This document shows, one piece after another, positions 1 through 10,043 of a DNA stretch of 64,000 bases. The stretch's first letter is position 1; every line of letters starts with the position of its first letter. A program made the translations under genes and the position numbers. This stretch comes from Hoeflea_A sp965228785 (GTDB taxonomy: Bacteria; Pseudomonadota; Alphaproteobacteria; Rhizobiales; Rhizobiaceae). The stretch is taken from contig CBDDIF010000001.1 of the NCBI GenBank assembly GCA_965228785.1, positions 2,542,001 to 2,606,000 of the forward strand, written 5' to 3'. The notes under the pieces were generated by a model. The model made no database searches, was not told where the DNA came from, and worked only from the letters and a program-made list of their open reading frames with translations.

Positions 1-2
1 CG

Positions 3-782
3 ATGATCGTTCTTCTCGTCATCGGCTACATCATACTGAAATCTCTCGGGATCGACCCGATGGTGCTGCTGGAGGGCGGTGGGCTGTCTCCGGGTATCGA
101 GCAGGTCTCGGTCCCTGGTGGCGAACAGCTTTCACCTCAGCGGCAGGACGAGATGACGCAGTTCGTGGCGACTGTGCTGGCGGAAACGGAAGACACCTGG
201 GGCGCCATCTTCAGCGCCAGCGGCGTTGCCTACAAGGAACCCAAACTGGTCTTGTTCAGTGGTCGCGTCGGTTCGGCATGCGGTCTCGCAGGGTCCGCCA
301 CCGGACCGTTCTATTGTCCGGGCGACCAGAAGGTCTACATCGATCTGAGTTTCTTCGATGAACTGGCCAAACGGTTCGGTGCCGCGGGTGACTTTGCCCA
401 GGCCTATGTCGTCGCTCACGAAGTCGGCCATCATGTGCAAAACCTGATCGGTGTCCTGCCGGAGTTCAACCAGCAGCGGCAGGCAATGAGTAAGGTCGAA
501 GCAAACCGGATGTCTGTCCGGGTGGAGCTTCAGGCCGACTGTTTCGCCGGCATCTGGGCCTATCATACGGGACGCAAGGGGCTGCTCGAGGCGGGTGATC
601 TGGAGGAAGCCCTCAATGCTGCCCATCAGATCGGCGACGACACGCTACAGCGCAAGGCACAAGGCTACGTTGTGCCGGACAGCTTTAATCATGGAACGTC
701 GGCACAACGTAAAGAGTGGTTTTCGCGGGGCTACCAATCAGGACGGGTAGACGACTGCAACACCTTCAAGGGTGATATCTGA
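3..782 (+). CDS. Neutral zinc metallopeptidase, YpfJ family (5' end probably outside window)
   Basis: This is the C-terminal part of a membrane-anchored neutral zinc metallopeptidase of the YpfJ/KPN_02809 type. The visible 259 residues begin with one hydrophobic segment (residues 1-12 and on), then a domain with the zinc-binding motif HEVGHH near residue 138. A later ELQADCFAG motif near residue 177 supplies the third metal ligand. Family members usually start with an Arg/Gly-rich stretch ahead of the membrane segment. That stretch is missing here, so the true start very likely lies before base 1 and the ATG at 3 is probably internal. The natural substrate of the family is not known. It converges on carA with only 14 bases between the stop codons. 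Confidence 0.85.
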   Translation: MIVLLVIGYIILKSLGIDPMVLLEGGGLSPGIEQVSVPGGEQLSPQRQDEMTQFVATVLAETEDTWGAIFSASGVAYKEPKLVLFSGRVGSACGLAGSATGPFYCPGDQKVYIDLSFFDELAKRFGAAGDFAQAYVVAHEVGHHVQNLIGVLPEFNQQRQAMSKVEANRMSVRVELQADCFAGIWAYHTGRKGLLEAGDLEEALNAAHQIGDDTLQRKAQGYVVPDSFNHGTSAQRKEWFSRGYQSGRVDDCNTFKGDI

Positions 783-796
783 TTGCCCAAGCCTGA

Positions 797-1999
797 TTAT
801 TCGGCGAGCGCCGTCTCTCCACGCTTTTCGCGGATAAGGTTGATGAACCGGCGAAACAGGTAGTGGGAGTCCTGCGGACCTGGTGAAGCCTCCGGGTGAT
901 GCTGGACGGAAAACACGGGTTTGCCGTCGACTCGCAGGCCGCAATTCGAGCCATCGAACAGCGAAACGTGGGTTTCCGTTATGCCGGACGGAAGCGTCGT
1001 TCCATCGACGGCAAAGCCGTGATTCATCGAAACGATTTCCACCTTTCCGGTCGTGTGGTCCTTGACCGGGTGGTTGGCGCCGTGATGGCCCTGATGCATC
1101 TTGACCGTTCGGGCGCCGAGGGAGAGAGCCAGAATCTGGTGGCCGAGGCAGATGCCAAAAGTCGGCGTGCCGGTTTCAATCAGTTTTTGAATCACGGGAA
1201 CCGCATAGGCACCGGTTGCGGCCGGGTCGCCCGGGCCATTGGATAGAAATATGCCGTCTGGCCCGTGCGCCATTACATCGTCGGCGCTTGAGGTGGCCGG
1301 CATGACGGTGATCCGGCAGCCGAGTCCCGAGAACAACCGAAGGATATTGCGCTTGACGCCAAAGTCGAGGGCGACAATGTGAATGTCCGCTTCGTCGGCC
1401 GCATGGGTACCGAAACCTTCGTCCCAGACCCACGGGGCCTGGTCCCAACGGACGAGCTGAGCGGTGGTCGATTCAGCTGCCAGATCGAGTCCCTCCAATC
1501 CGTGCCAGGCGGCGGCCCGCTTTTTCAGGTCGTCGAGGTCGAAAACACCGGCTGGGTCGTGTGCCAGCACGGCGTTTGGCATGCCGTTTTCACGAATCCA
1601 TGCGGTCAGCGCACGGGTGTCGATGCCGCTCATGGCAACGATGCCTCGGCGCATCAGCCAGTCGTTGAGATGTCCGGCAGAGCGATAGTTAGACGGACCG
1701 GATATATCGGCTTTGAAGATAGCGCCCACGGCTCCGTTGCGTGCCGCCGGTGCGAGGTCTTCAATGTCTTCCTCATTCGCGCCGACATTCCCGATATGCG
1801 GAAACGTGAAGGTTACGATTTGTCCGTCATAGGATGGATCGGTCAGGATCTCCTGATAGCCGGTGAGGGCGGTGTTGAAGCAGACTTCGGCTTCGACAGC
1901 GCCGGTGGCGCCGAGGCCATGCCCCTCGATGACGGTGCCGTCCGACAGCACCAGCACTGCGGTCGGCTTGATTTCTTTCCAGGCGGTATTGTCGGTCAT
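797..1999 (-). CDS. carA: Carbamoyl-phosphate synthase small (glutaminase) subunit
   Basis: CarA hydrolyses glutamine and channels ammonia to CarB, which makes carbamoyl phosphate for arginine and pyrimidine synthesis. The 400-residue product has the N-terminal CPSase small-chain domain (VLSDGTVIEGHGLGATG near residue 15). The C-terminal class I amidotransferase domain has nucleophile motif FGICLGHQ and the HHPEASPGP segment carrying the catalytic His and Glu. The frame stays open 29 codons upstream, to a start at 2086. I chose the ATG at 1999 because family members begin close to this point and the extra residues look non-homologous. carB is not in the window. Divergent from the yqeY-type gene. 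Confidence 0.95.
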   Translation of the reverse strand: MTDNTAWKEIKPTAVLVLSDGTVIEGHGLGATGAVEAEVCFNTALTGYQEILTDPSYDGQIVTFTFPHIGNVGANEEDIEDLAPAARNGAVGAIFKADISGPSNYRSAGHLNDWLMRRGIVAMSGIDTRALTAWIRENGMPNAVLAHDPAGVFDLDDLKKRAAAWHGLEGLDLAAESTTAQLVRWDQAPWVWDEGFGTHAADEADIHIVALDFGVKRNILRLFSGLGCRITVMPATSSADDVMAHGPDGIFLSNGPGDPAATGAYAVPVIQKLIETGTPTFGICLGHQILALSLGARTVKMHQGHHGANHPVKDHTTGKVEIVSMNHGFAVDGTTLPSGITETHVSLFDGSNCGLRVDGKPVFSVQHHPEASPGPQDSHYLFRRFINLIREKRGETALAE

Positions 2000-2276
2000 T
2001 TCCGGTCGTTCTCGGTCGGTACTTGAATATGGGGCAGTCGCGTACCAGATAGGGCGCGACGGCACTGAGCAACCGTGTTTCGACATTCGGTCGCAAGTTG
2101 ATTGTGTCTATGCAGATGTGGGACAATAAACAAGGCCCGCTTCAGTGGTATCCCACCGCCTGCATCGGATCACAATTTGAAAGTGCTTATATTACAAATA
2201 GTTAGTGCGTTTCGTTTTGTTTGCAATGGCAAGCCGATGGGATTATGGTTCGCCGCGAAATGCAGGAGAATCCGCA

Positions 2277-2732
2277 ATGCGTGAGATATTTGCCGCTGCC
2301 CTGAAGGAAGCGGTCAAGGCGAAAGACACTCGCCGCGTATCGACGATCCGGCTGATCAATGCAGCGGTCAATGACCGTGATATCTCAAATCGCGGGTCCG
2401 GCAAGGATCCGGTCTGCGATGACGATATCAAGCAGATCCTTGGCAAAATGATCAAACAGCGAGAGGAATCGGCGCGCATTTACGAAGAGGCAGCGCGGCT
2501 TGAGCTGGCTCAGCAGGAACGTGAGGAAATCGATATCATCTGCTCGTTCCTTCCGGAGCAGCTTTCCGATGACGATGTCAAGAAAGCCTGCGAGCGGGTT
2601 GTTGAGCAGACCGGAGCCCAGGGCCTTCGCGACATGGGCAAATGCATGAACGCGCTCAAGACCGAGTACGCCGGGCAGATGGATTTTTCCAAAGCGTCCG
2701 GTGTGGTCAAGGAAATGCTGCACCACGACTGA
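2277..2732 (+). CDS. GatB/YqeY domain protein
   Basis: A 151-residue YqeY protein. The family resembles the C-terminal tail domain of the amidotransferase subunit GatB, which contacts tRNA; the role of the free-standing form is not settled. Typical features are MREIFAAALKEAVKAKD at the N-terminus, the TIRLINAA helix, IDIICSFLPEQLS in the middle and ASGVVKEML at the end. The ATG at 2277 was chosen over an open frame from 2205 because AGGAGA sits seven bases ahead of it and YqeY proteins start with this helix. A strong terminator follows at 2751. In related genomes yqeY lies between carA and dnaG, as here. Confidence 0.93.
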   Translation: MREIFAAALKEAVKAKDTRRVSTIRLINAAVNDRDISNRGSGKDPVCDDDIKQILGKMIKQREESARIYEEAARLELAQQEREEIDIICSFLPEQLSDDDVKKACERVVEQTGAQGLRDMGKCMNALKTEYAGQMDFSKASGVVKEMLHHD

Positions 2733-2750
2733 TTTACCGTCATCAATTGA

Positions 2751-2780
2751 AGAGGTCTGCCCGACGGCGGACCTCTTTCT
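2751..2780 (+). terminator. Intrinsic terminator after the yqeY-type gene
   Basis: An 11-bp stem (2751-2761 pairing with 2766-2776, one G-T pair) closes a 4-base CGAC loop and runs into TTTCT. It begins 19 bases after the yqeY-type stop codon, so it should end that transcript before the LuxR-type gene. Confidence 0.8.
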
Positions 2781-3036
2781 GATTCTGTCGCGAATCACCA
2801 ACCGCCGTGGCAGTTTCAGAACCGACTGAACCTGTTGGATTCGACATGCTGAGCTCGCTGATGGATTGAGTGACGCACGGCCAATTGCCAGCAATAATGG
2901 AATAATCCGCATATTCGGTTTGTTCTGCTGGAGAAATACGCGGTCTTCCGAATTTCGCGCTATGCGCTGCAAAACTCAGGGTCTATCTCAATGATTGAGC
3001 ACCAGCAGCGTAAGGGTCGGACCGGAGCATTTGGTT

Positions 3037-3064
3037 CTGCCGGTTCAAACCCTGCTACTCCGCC
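3037..3064 (+). other. Sequence resembling the 3' end of a tRNA-Ser (fragment)
   Basis: The stretch contains a T-arm-like GGTTCAAACCCTGC followed by TACTCCGCC. That is close to the T-arm plus acceptor 3' strand of bacterial tRNA-Ser genes, which end in CTCCGCCA. No matching 5' half (D-arm, anticodon arm) is visible in the preceding 100 bases. The T-stem has a mismatch and the final A of CCA is G. It could be a decayed tRNA end or an attachment-site scar, or chance. Confidence 0.25.
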
Positions 3065-3113
3065 GGAGGAATCGCGGGGGAAATTAAGCCATCGTTTCAT
3101 TGAGTTAGTGGGT

Positions 3114-3833
3114 ATGCCAACAACAACAGATCACTTTAGCTACGATGTTTTTGGCGACATCAGTGATCTTGAAACTTCTTTCGACGTTTTCAAGTTTCTG
3201 CGAAAAACCACAGAGGCACTCGAACTGCGTTACTTTTCGGTCGTGGTGCTACCCGGCGACATGACCGGCAGCTTTGCAAGTCATAGCCTGGTCTGCAACT
3301 GGCCGCCGGATTTGATCAAGCTGTACGACGAGGCTGACATGCTGCACACCAGCCCGGTGCTGGTGGCGTTGAAGGGCTCCAGCTTGCCCGTTGTTTGGCA
3401 AAATTTCGGAGACGATGCTCCAGCCGCCATGCCGGACGAAATCCGGGGTGATTTCATGGCCCGAGGTTTCGTCCGTGGCGTTCACTTTCCGGTCACCGAT
3501 ACCCGCGGGCTTCGAGGTGTCGTCGGCTTTGCCGGTGACAGGCGTGCGCTTGAGCAAGGCGAAGTGCTCGGGCTGAACATGATCAGCATTCACGTTTTCA
3601 ATAGGCTGAGCGACATCACCTGCACCGTCAATGAGGAGGCTTCCTCCTTGTCGGAGCGGGAGCTCGAGTGCCTGAAATGGACATCCGCGGGCAAAACCAG
3701 CGCTGAAATTGCGGCCATCCTCAACCTGTCGGAACATACCGTCAATCACTACCTGATCGGGGCGACACGAAAGCTGGAGGCGGTGAACCGAACCCAAGCC
3801 GTCGCCAAGGCCGTGCGTCGAGGCTGGATCTGA
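3114..3833 (+). CDS. LuxR-family transcriptional regulator with autoinducer-binding domain (LuxR solo)
   Basis: A 239-residue regulator. Residues about 15-165 fit an autoinducer-binding fold. The C-terminal 60 residues are a clear LuxR helix-turn-helix (LSERELECLKWTSAGKTSAE, then NLSEHTVNHYL). Such proteins bind DNA as dimers, usually in response to acyl-homoserine lactones. No luxI-type synthase is in the window, so this is a solo. The frame is open from 2991, but that extension reads through the tRNA-like fragment and looks non-coding. The ATG at 3114 precedes the conserved domain, though its ribosome site is weak. A palindromic repeat begins five bases past the stop. Confidence 0.88.
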   Translation: MPTTTDHFSYDVFGDISDLETSFDVFKFLRKTTEALELRYFSVVVLPGDMTGSFASHSLVCNWPPDLIKLYDEADMLHTSPVLVALKGSSLPVVWQNFGDDAPAAMPDEIRGDFMARGFVRGVHFPVTDTRGLRGVVGFAGDRRALEQGEVLGLNMISIHVFNRLSDITCTVNEEASSLSERELECLKWTSAGKTSAEIAAILNLSEHTVNHYLIGATRKLEAVNRTQAVAKAVRRGWI

Positions 3834-3837
3834 TCCA

Positions 3838-3933
3838 ACACTAGCAAGATTATGATTTTATTGTAGTTTATGGATATGTAGTTCCTACGGGAGGTCGCTG
3901 CAAGGATCATTGGAACTTCAAATCCGCCACACT
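3838..3933. repeat. Dispersed palindromic repeat, copy A
   Basis: This 96-base stretch matches 22293-22390 closely along its length. Shared blocks include ACACTAGCAAGATTATGATT, GTAGTTCCTA/GAAGTTCCTA, GGTCGCTGCAA/GGTTGCTGCAA and GGAACTTCAAATCC. The inner arms (AGTTCCTA and TTGGAACTTC) are inverted, giving a long imperfect hairpin. It lies directly behind the LuxR-type stop codon and ahead of dnaG. No ORF is inside it. It looks like a non-autonomous repeat of the REP/MITE kind. Confidence 0.75.
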
Positions 3934-4031
3934 GCGCGCTGTGTATAACGGGTATGGCCGCGCGAACCGCTGGCACTGTCATTGCGTCGGGTCTATAGCT
4001 CGGTCTTGGCTGTGGCGGTGCGTTAGGAACC

Positions 4032-5984
4032 ATGCGATTCGAGACCTCATTTCTGGAAGCCTTGAAGGACCGGATTCCGATCTCGGAAGTCATCGGCAAA
4101 CGGGTTGATTGGGACAAACGGAAGACCAACCAGACACGTGGCGATTGGTGGGCCTGTTGTCCGTTCCATGGTGAGAAAACACCGAGTTTCCATTGCGAAG
4201 ACCGAAAAGGCCGTTACCACTGTTTCGGCTGCGGCGTGTCAGGTGACCACTTTCGTTTTCTGACCGAGCTGGACGGATTGTCTTTCCCGGAGGCTGTGCA
4301 GCAGGTGGCGGACTTGGCTGGGGTTTCCTTGCCGGCGCCCGATCCCCAAGCTGCCCAACGCGAAAAACAGCGCGCCAGCCTTTCCGAAGTCATGGAAATG
4401 GCGACCACTTTTTTCCAGGAGCAACTGCAATCTCCGGAGGGCGCGCGGGCGCGTGCCTACCTGCGTGACCGCGGCCTGTCGGGCCGGACAATAGAGACCT
4501 TTCGCCTCGGCTATGCGCCCGACGGTCGTAACCGTTTGAAAGAATTCCTGGCCGGCAAGGGCGCCGAAAAACAGCAAATTGAAGCCTGCGGCCTGGTCGT
4601 CCATGGCGCGGACATTGCTGTGTCATACGATCGGTTTCGAGACCGAATCATGTTCCCGATCCTCAGTTCGCGGGAACGGGTGATTGCCTTTGGCGGTCGT
4701 GCCCTGTCGGCTGATGTTCCGGCGAAATACATCAACTCCAACGAGACGGAACTGTTTCACAAGGGCCGGGAACTGTTCAACCAGGCAAGGGCCCGACGAT
4801 CAGCTGGTCGCGGAGAGGGGGCCAAGACGGTGATCGCCGTCGAAGGCTATATGGACGTGATAGCGCTGTTTCAGGCGGGGTTTGAAAACGCGGTAGCGGC
4901 TTGTGGTACCGCGCTCACCGACAGTCAGCTTGATCTGCTGTGGCGAATGACGCCTGAACCGGTGTTGTGTTTCGACGGCGACGAGGCAGGACAGCGTGCC
5001 GCCTACAGGGCTGCCGACCTGGCGCTCGGCGGGCTCAAACCCGGGCGCTCTGTGCGATTCGCCATGCTGCCACAAGGAATGGATCCGGACGATTTGGTTC
5101 GCGACGGCGGACGCGAAGCGTTCGATGCGGTGACCGCGCGGGCACAGCCCCTGGCCGATCTGTTGTGGACTCGCGAGACCTCTGGGGGCGTTTTCGATAC
5201 ACCGGAAAAACGCGCTGCGCTGGAAGCGTCCTTCAACCGTCTCACAGGCAGCATCGCGGACGAAAGCGTTCGTCGCCATTATTCCCAGGAAATGCGCGAA
5301 AGACTCAACGGCTATTTCGAGGGAACGGGTGCCAGCAGGTCGGGCCGATCAGGTGATTGGCAACGGCGCCGGCCAGGCGATGCCCGCGCTGGCCGACGGC
5401 ATGCCATCAGCAACCAGTTGGCTAGGTCGGCCCTTGTGCTCGGATCGGCACAATTGCCCGTACTGCGGGAGAGCGTGTTGGCACTGACGCTCGTCAATCA
5501 TCCGGAGCTCCTGATCAGCGAGTTCGACGAAGCAACGTCGATCGAGTTCGACCATCCGCAACTGACCGATTTGCTGGTTCACCTTCTGGACCGGGTCGCG
5601 GACGATCTGCCGATGGAGCGGTCGGCGGTCCGGGATGCCCTTGATGGGCACGGCTTTGGCACTCTGGTCGGACAGATCGAACAGCAAATCCGAAACACGC
5701 GTGAATGGACCGCTACTTCCGAGGCAGCCCTTGAAGATGCGCGGGAGGCCTTCGGGCAGGTGCTGTCGCTTTACAAACGAACCCGAGCCTTGTCGTTGCA
5801 GCGCCTGGAACTGGAACGCGATATCGCTGAGGCGATTGAAGAAGGCGATGATGAGGCGGTGCCTCAGCTCATACGGGCACTGCAGAGCGTTCAGTCGGAA
5901 ACCAATCGGCTGGAGAATCAGGATGCTCTGATCGACGGATTTGGCGTGCTATCGGGACGGGTACGCGGAGCGGCCGGAAAATAG
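4032..5984 (+). CDS. dnaG: DNA primase
   Basis: DnaG lays RNA primers for the replisome and works with the DnaB helicase. The 650-residue product has the N-terminal CHC2 zinc ribbon (CCPFHGEKTPSFHCED, then YHCFGCGVSGD, residues about 39-74). The catalytic core follows, with the TOPRIM motifs VIAVEGYMDVIALF and CFDGDEAGQRAA, residues about 270-330. A longer, divergent C-terminal helicase-binding domain ends the protein. It is of normal length for the class. It precedes rpoD, the usual macromolecular-synthesis order, but an intrinsic terminator candidate lies between them. Confidence 0.97.
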   Translation: MRFETSFLEALKDRIPISEVIGKRVDWDKRKTNQTRGDWWACCPFHGEKTPSFHCEDRKGRYHCFGCGVSGDHFRFLTELDGLSFPEAVQQVADLAGVSLPAPDPQAAQREKQRASLSEVMEMATTFFQEQLQSPEGARARAYLRDRGLSGRTIETFRLGYAPDGRNRLKEFLAGKGAEKQQIEACGLVVHGADIAVSYDRFRDRIMFPILSSRERVIAFGGRALSADVPAKYINSNETELFHKGRELFNQARARRSAGRGEGAKTVIAVEGYMDVIALFQAGFENAVAACGTALTDSQLDLLWRMTPEPVLCFDGDEAGQRAAYRAADLALGGLKPGRSVRFAMLPQGMDPDDLVRDGGREAFDAVTARAQPLADLLWTRETSGGVFDTPEKRAALEASFNRLTGSIADESVRRHYSQEMRERLNGYFEGTGASRSGRSGDWQRRRPGDARAGRRHAISNQLARSALVLGSAQLPVLRESVLALTLVNHPELLISEFDEATSIEFDHPQLTDLLVHLLDRVADDLPMERSAVRDALDGHGFGTLVGQIEQQIRNTREWTATSEAALEDAREAFGQVLSLYKRTRALSLQRLELERDIAEAIEEGDDEAVPQLIRALQSVQSETNRLENQDALIDGFGVLSGRVRGAAGK

Positions 5985-6454
5985 GGTTTTGCAGGCTTGT
6001 AAAGGAACCACTTCCCCCTAAATAGGTTTCGAGGCAGAAATTTGGACAGGCGCTCCGGGCCTGCTCACGAAATCAGATGAATCTGCCGCACATCATTATC
6101 AGGCGCGTCGGACTCTGGACGCCACGCGTTCAGGATTCGCGTTTTTTCGTGAAATATCACCGAAAAACGCGTTTTTTGGTCGGTTGCGCTTGACGGATGG
6201 AAAAATAGACGGAATCACCTGATTGGCGAGAGATTTCATTGGTCAAGCAAATTGCAAAATTGTCCACTGACGCCATTTCGGCGATTCAGATGCGATGGGC
6301 ACCGTGCTCGGTGTTCGCGTCGTTGCGCTGCATGGTTAATCGGGAATTAAGCATCACTCCGGTATTCGGGTCACGTTAACGGAACGATCTGAGTCCGCCA
6401 CTGTCGGGTGGTGGGAGATGAGTGAGCGATACGGCACAGAAGGTGACGGGATAC
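5985..6454 (+). promoter_or_regulatory. dnaG-rpoD intergenic region
   Basis: This 470-base stretch has no convincing ORF. It contains a hairpin with a T-run at 6138-6177 and otherwise AT-richer sequence that is likely to carry the rpoD promoter(s). I could not assign -35 and -10 boxes with confidence. Confidence 0.5.
6138..6177 (+). terminator. Hairpin plus T-run between dnaG and rpoD
   Basis: The arms CGCGTTTTTTCGTG and CACCGAAAAACGCG pair almost fully around the loop AAATAT, and are followed by six T residues. This is an intrinsic terminator candidate about 150 bases after dnaG. It implies partial uncoupling of dnaG from rpoD. Confidence 0.6.
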
Positions 6455-8491
<2,037 letters not shown>

Positions 8492-8494
8492 CCC

Positions 8495-8917
8495 GTGTCG
8501 CGCGTCCTGATGCAGACGACGATCACCATCGGGACCCGCGGGCAGGGGCTCACAGAATTCACCCGCGAGGTCGCCGATTTCGTGGGTGGAAGCGGAGTCG
8601 ATACCGGTCTGCTGACCGTGTTCTTGCGCCACACCTCCTGTTCGCTGCTGATTCAGGAAAACGCCGATCCCGACGTCCAACTCGACCTGGCGGAGTTCTT
8701 TTCGCGTATCGTGCCTGAGCACATGAGCTGGCTGCGCCACACATCGGAGGGGCCTGACGATATGCCGGCGCATATCAAGGCGGCGCTGACCCAGGTCAGC
8801 CTGTCGATCCCGGTGTCGAGAGGCTCGATGATGCTTGGAACCTGGCAGGGTATCTATCTGTTTGAGCACCGAAGCCGGCCGCGCAACCGCACTGTAGTGC
8901 TGCATCTGTCGCCATGA
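8495..8917 (+). CDS. YjbQ family protein (UPF0047)
   Basis: A 140-residue single-domain YjbQ protein. Members are small beta-rich trimers, and some show weak thiamine-phosphate synthase activity; the physiological role is uncertain. The recognisable parts are GLTEFTREV near the N-terminus, FLRHTSCSLLIQENADPDV with the conserved His and Glu, and SRGSMMLGTWQGIYLFEHR near the C-terminus. The GTG at 8495 follows the rpoD stop by three bases. An ATG at 8510 is an equally possible start, and neither has a clear ribosome site. Translation is probably coupled to the genes on both sides, since the stop overlaps the next start (ATGA). Confidence 0.88.
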   Translation: MSRVLMQTTITIGTRGQGLTEFTREVADFVGGSGVDTGLLTVFLRHTSCSLLIQENADPDVQLDLAEFFSRIVPEHMSWLRHTSEGPDDMPAHIKAALTQVSLSIPVSRGSMMLGTWQGIYLFEHRSRPRNRTVVLHLSP

Positions 8918-9561
8918 GCCGGCCCACCCTCTATTCCTTTCGCCGCTGCCCTTACGCCATGCGGGCTCGGCTGGCGATCCGCAGCAGCGGCATTGCCGTG
9001 GACCTGCGGGAAGTGGTGCTACGCGACAAACCGCCAGCCTTTCTGGAGGCGTCGCCGTCCGCGACCGTGCCTACCCTGGTTCAGGATGATGCGCCGGTTA
9101 TCGACGAGAGCCTCGACATCATGGTGTGGGCGCTTCGCCGCAGCGATCCGGAAGATTGGCTGTCGCCGCCCGACGGGTCACTTGATCAGATGCTCGTTCT
9201 GGTCGAGGAGATTGACGGGCCGTTCAAAACCCACCTTGATCGTTACAAATACCATGTGCGCTATGAGGGCTGCGATCCGCTTCAGGAGCGAGCTTTTGCT
9301 GCGGCAGTTCTGCGGGAGCTTGAAGAGCGACTGACCTCTGGGGGTTGGCTGTTTGGCGACCAAGCGTGCTTGGCCGACATGGCCATTTTGCCCTTTGTCC
9401 GACAGTTTGCCAATGTGGACCGGAGTTGGTTCGACGGCGAAATTTGGACCAGCCTGAAGCAATGGCTTTCGGGGTTCGAGCAATCGGATCGCTTCCGCGC
9501 TGTGATGGACAAATATCCGCAGTGGACGGACGGAGATCCGGTTACGGTTTTCGGCGCCTGA
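8914..9561 (+). CDS. Glutathione S-transferase family protein
   Basis: A 215-residue cytosolic GST-like protein. The N-terminal thioredoxin-like domain has FRRCPYAMRARLAIRSSG, where the CPYAMR segment replaces the usual catalytic Ser/Tyr region. SATVPTLVQDD supplies the cis-proline glutathione site and IDESLDIMVW follows. The C-terminal helical domain has WLFGDQACLADMAILPFVRQ. The Cys at the active-site position suggests an omega- or beta-type enzyme that may act in thiol exchange or deglutathionylation. The start overlaps the YjbQ-type stop by four bases. Confidence 0.88.
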   Translation: MSRPTLYSFRRCPYAMRARLAIRSSGIAVDLREVVLRDKPPAFLEASPSATVPTLVQDDAPVIDESLDIMVWALRRSDPEDWLSPPDGSLDQMLVLVEEIDGPFKTHLDRYKYHVRYEGCDPLQERAFAAAVLRELEERLTSGGWLFGDQACLADMAILPFVRQFANVDRSWFDGEIWTSLKQWLSGFEQSDRFRAVMDKYPQWTDGDPVTVFGA

Positions 9562-9599
9562 CGCGCGGCGAGTTGCCAGGGATAGAAGGAGGCGAATGA

Positions 9600-10016
9600 A
9601 TGCCACAGCGCGAAACCACAGATCTGATAGAGCGCTATTTTGCCGCCTTCAACGCCCATGATCTCGACGAGATGCTCAGCCTGCTCGACGACGACGTTGT
9701 TCACGACATCAACCAGGGTCAGCGTGAGATCGGTCGAGAGAAATTCAGCTGGTATTTGGCCAGGACGCGTCAGCACCAAGACGAGCGGGTGGACGATCTG
9801 ACCATTATGACAACGCCGGATGGCGGCCGGGCAGCGGCCGAGTTCACCACTCGCGGTACCTATCGTTCGACTGTCGAGGGCCTTCCGAAAGCCGCAGGCC
9901 AGAGTTACAGCATTGCTGCTGGAACCTTCTTTGAAGTGGATGATGGCCGTATCAGCCGCATCAGCACCTACACCAATTTGGCGGAATGGGTTCGCCAGGT
10001 GGAAGCTGACGGGTAG
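9600..10016 (+). CDS. SnoaL/NTF2-like (ketosteroid isomerase-fold) protein
   Basis: A 138-residue single-domain protein with the NTF2-like cone fold. IERYFAAFNAHDLDEMLSLL opens it, and VVHDI and TFFEVDDGRISRISTYTN mark the characteristic strands. Families with this fold include small isomerases, cyclases and hydratases; the substrate cannot be told here. AGGAGG lies seven bases before the ATG at 9600, which fixes the start over an out-of-frame ATG at 9596. It may belong to the neighbouring catabolic island or be independent. Confidence 0.75.
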   Translation: MPQRETTDLIERYFAAFNAHDLDEMLSLLDDDVVHDINQGQREIGREKFSWYLARTRQHQDERVDDLTIMTTPDGGRAAAEFTTRGTYRSTVEGLPKAAGQSYSIAAGTFFEVDDGRISRISTYTNLAEWVRQVEADG

Positions 10017-10043
10017 CTGATGCCAGTGCTGGTATCCTGCAGG

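Noticed and set aside
2991..3113. Longer N-terminus for the LuxR-type regulator from an ATG at 2991
   Set aside because: The extra 41 residues read through a tRNA-like fragment and do not resemble the family.
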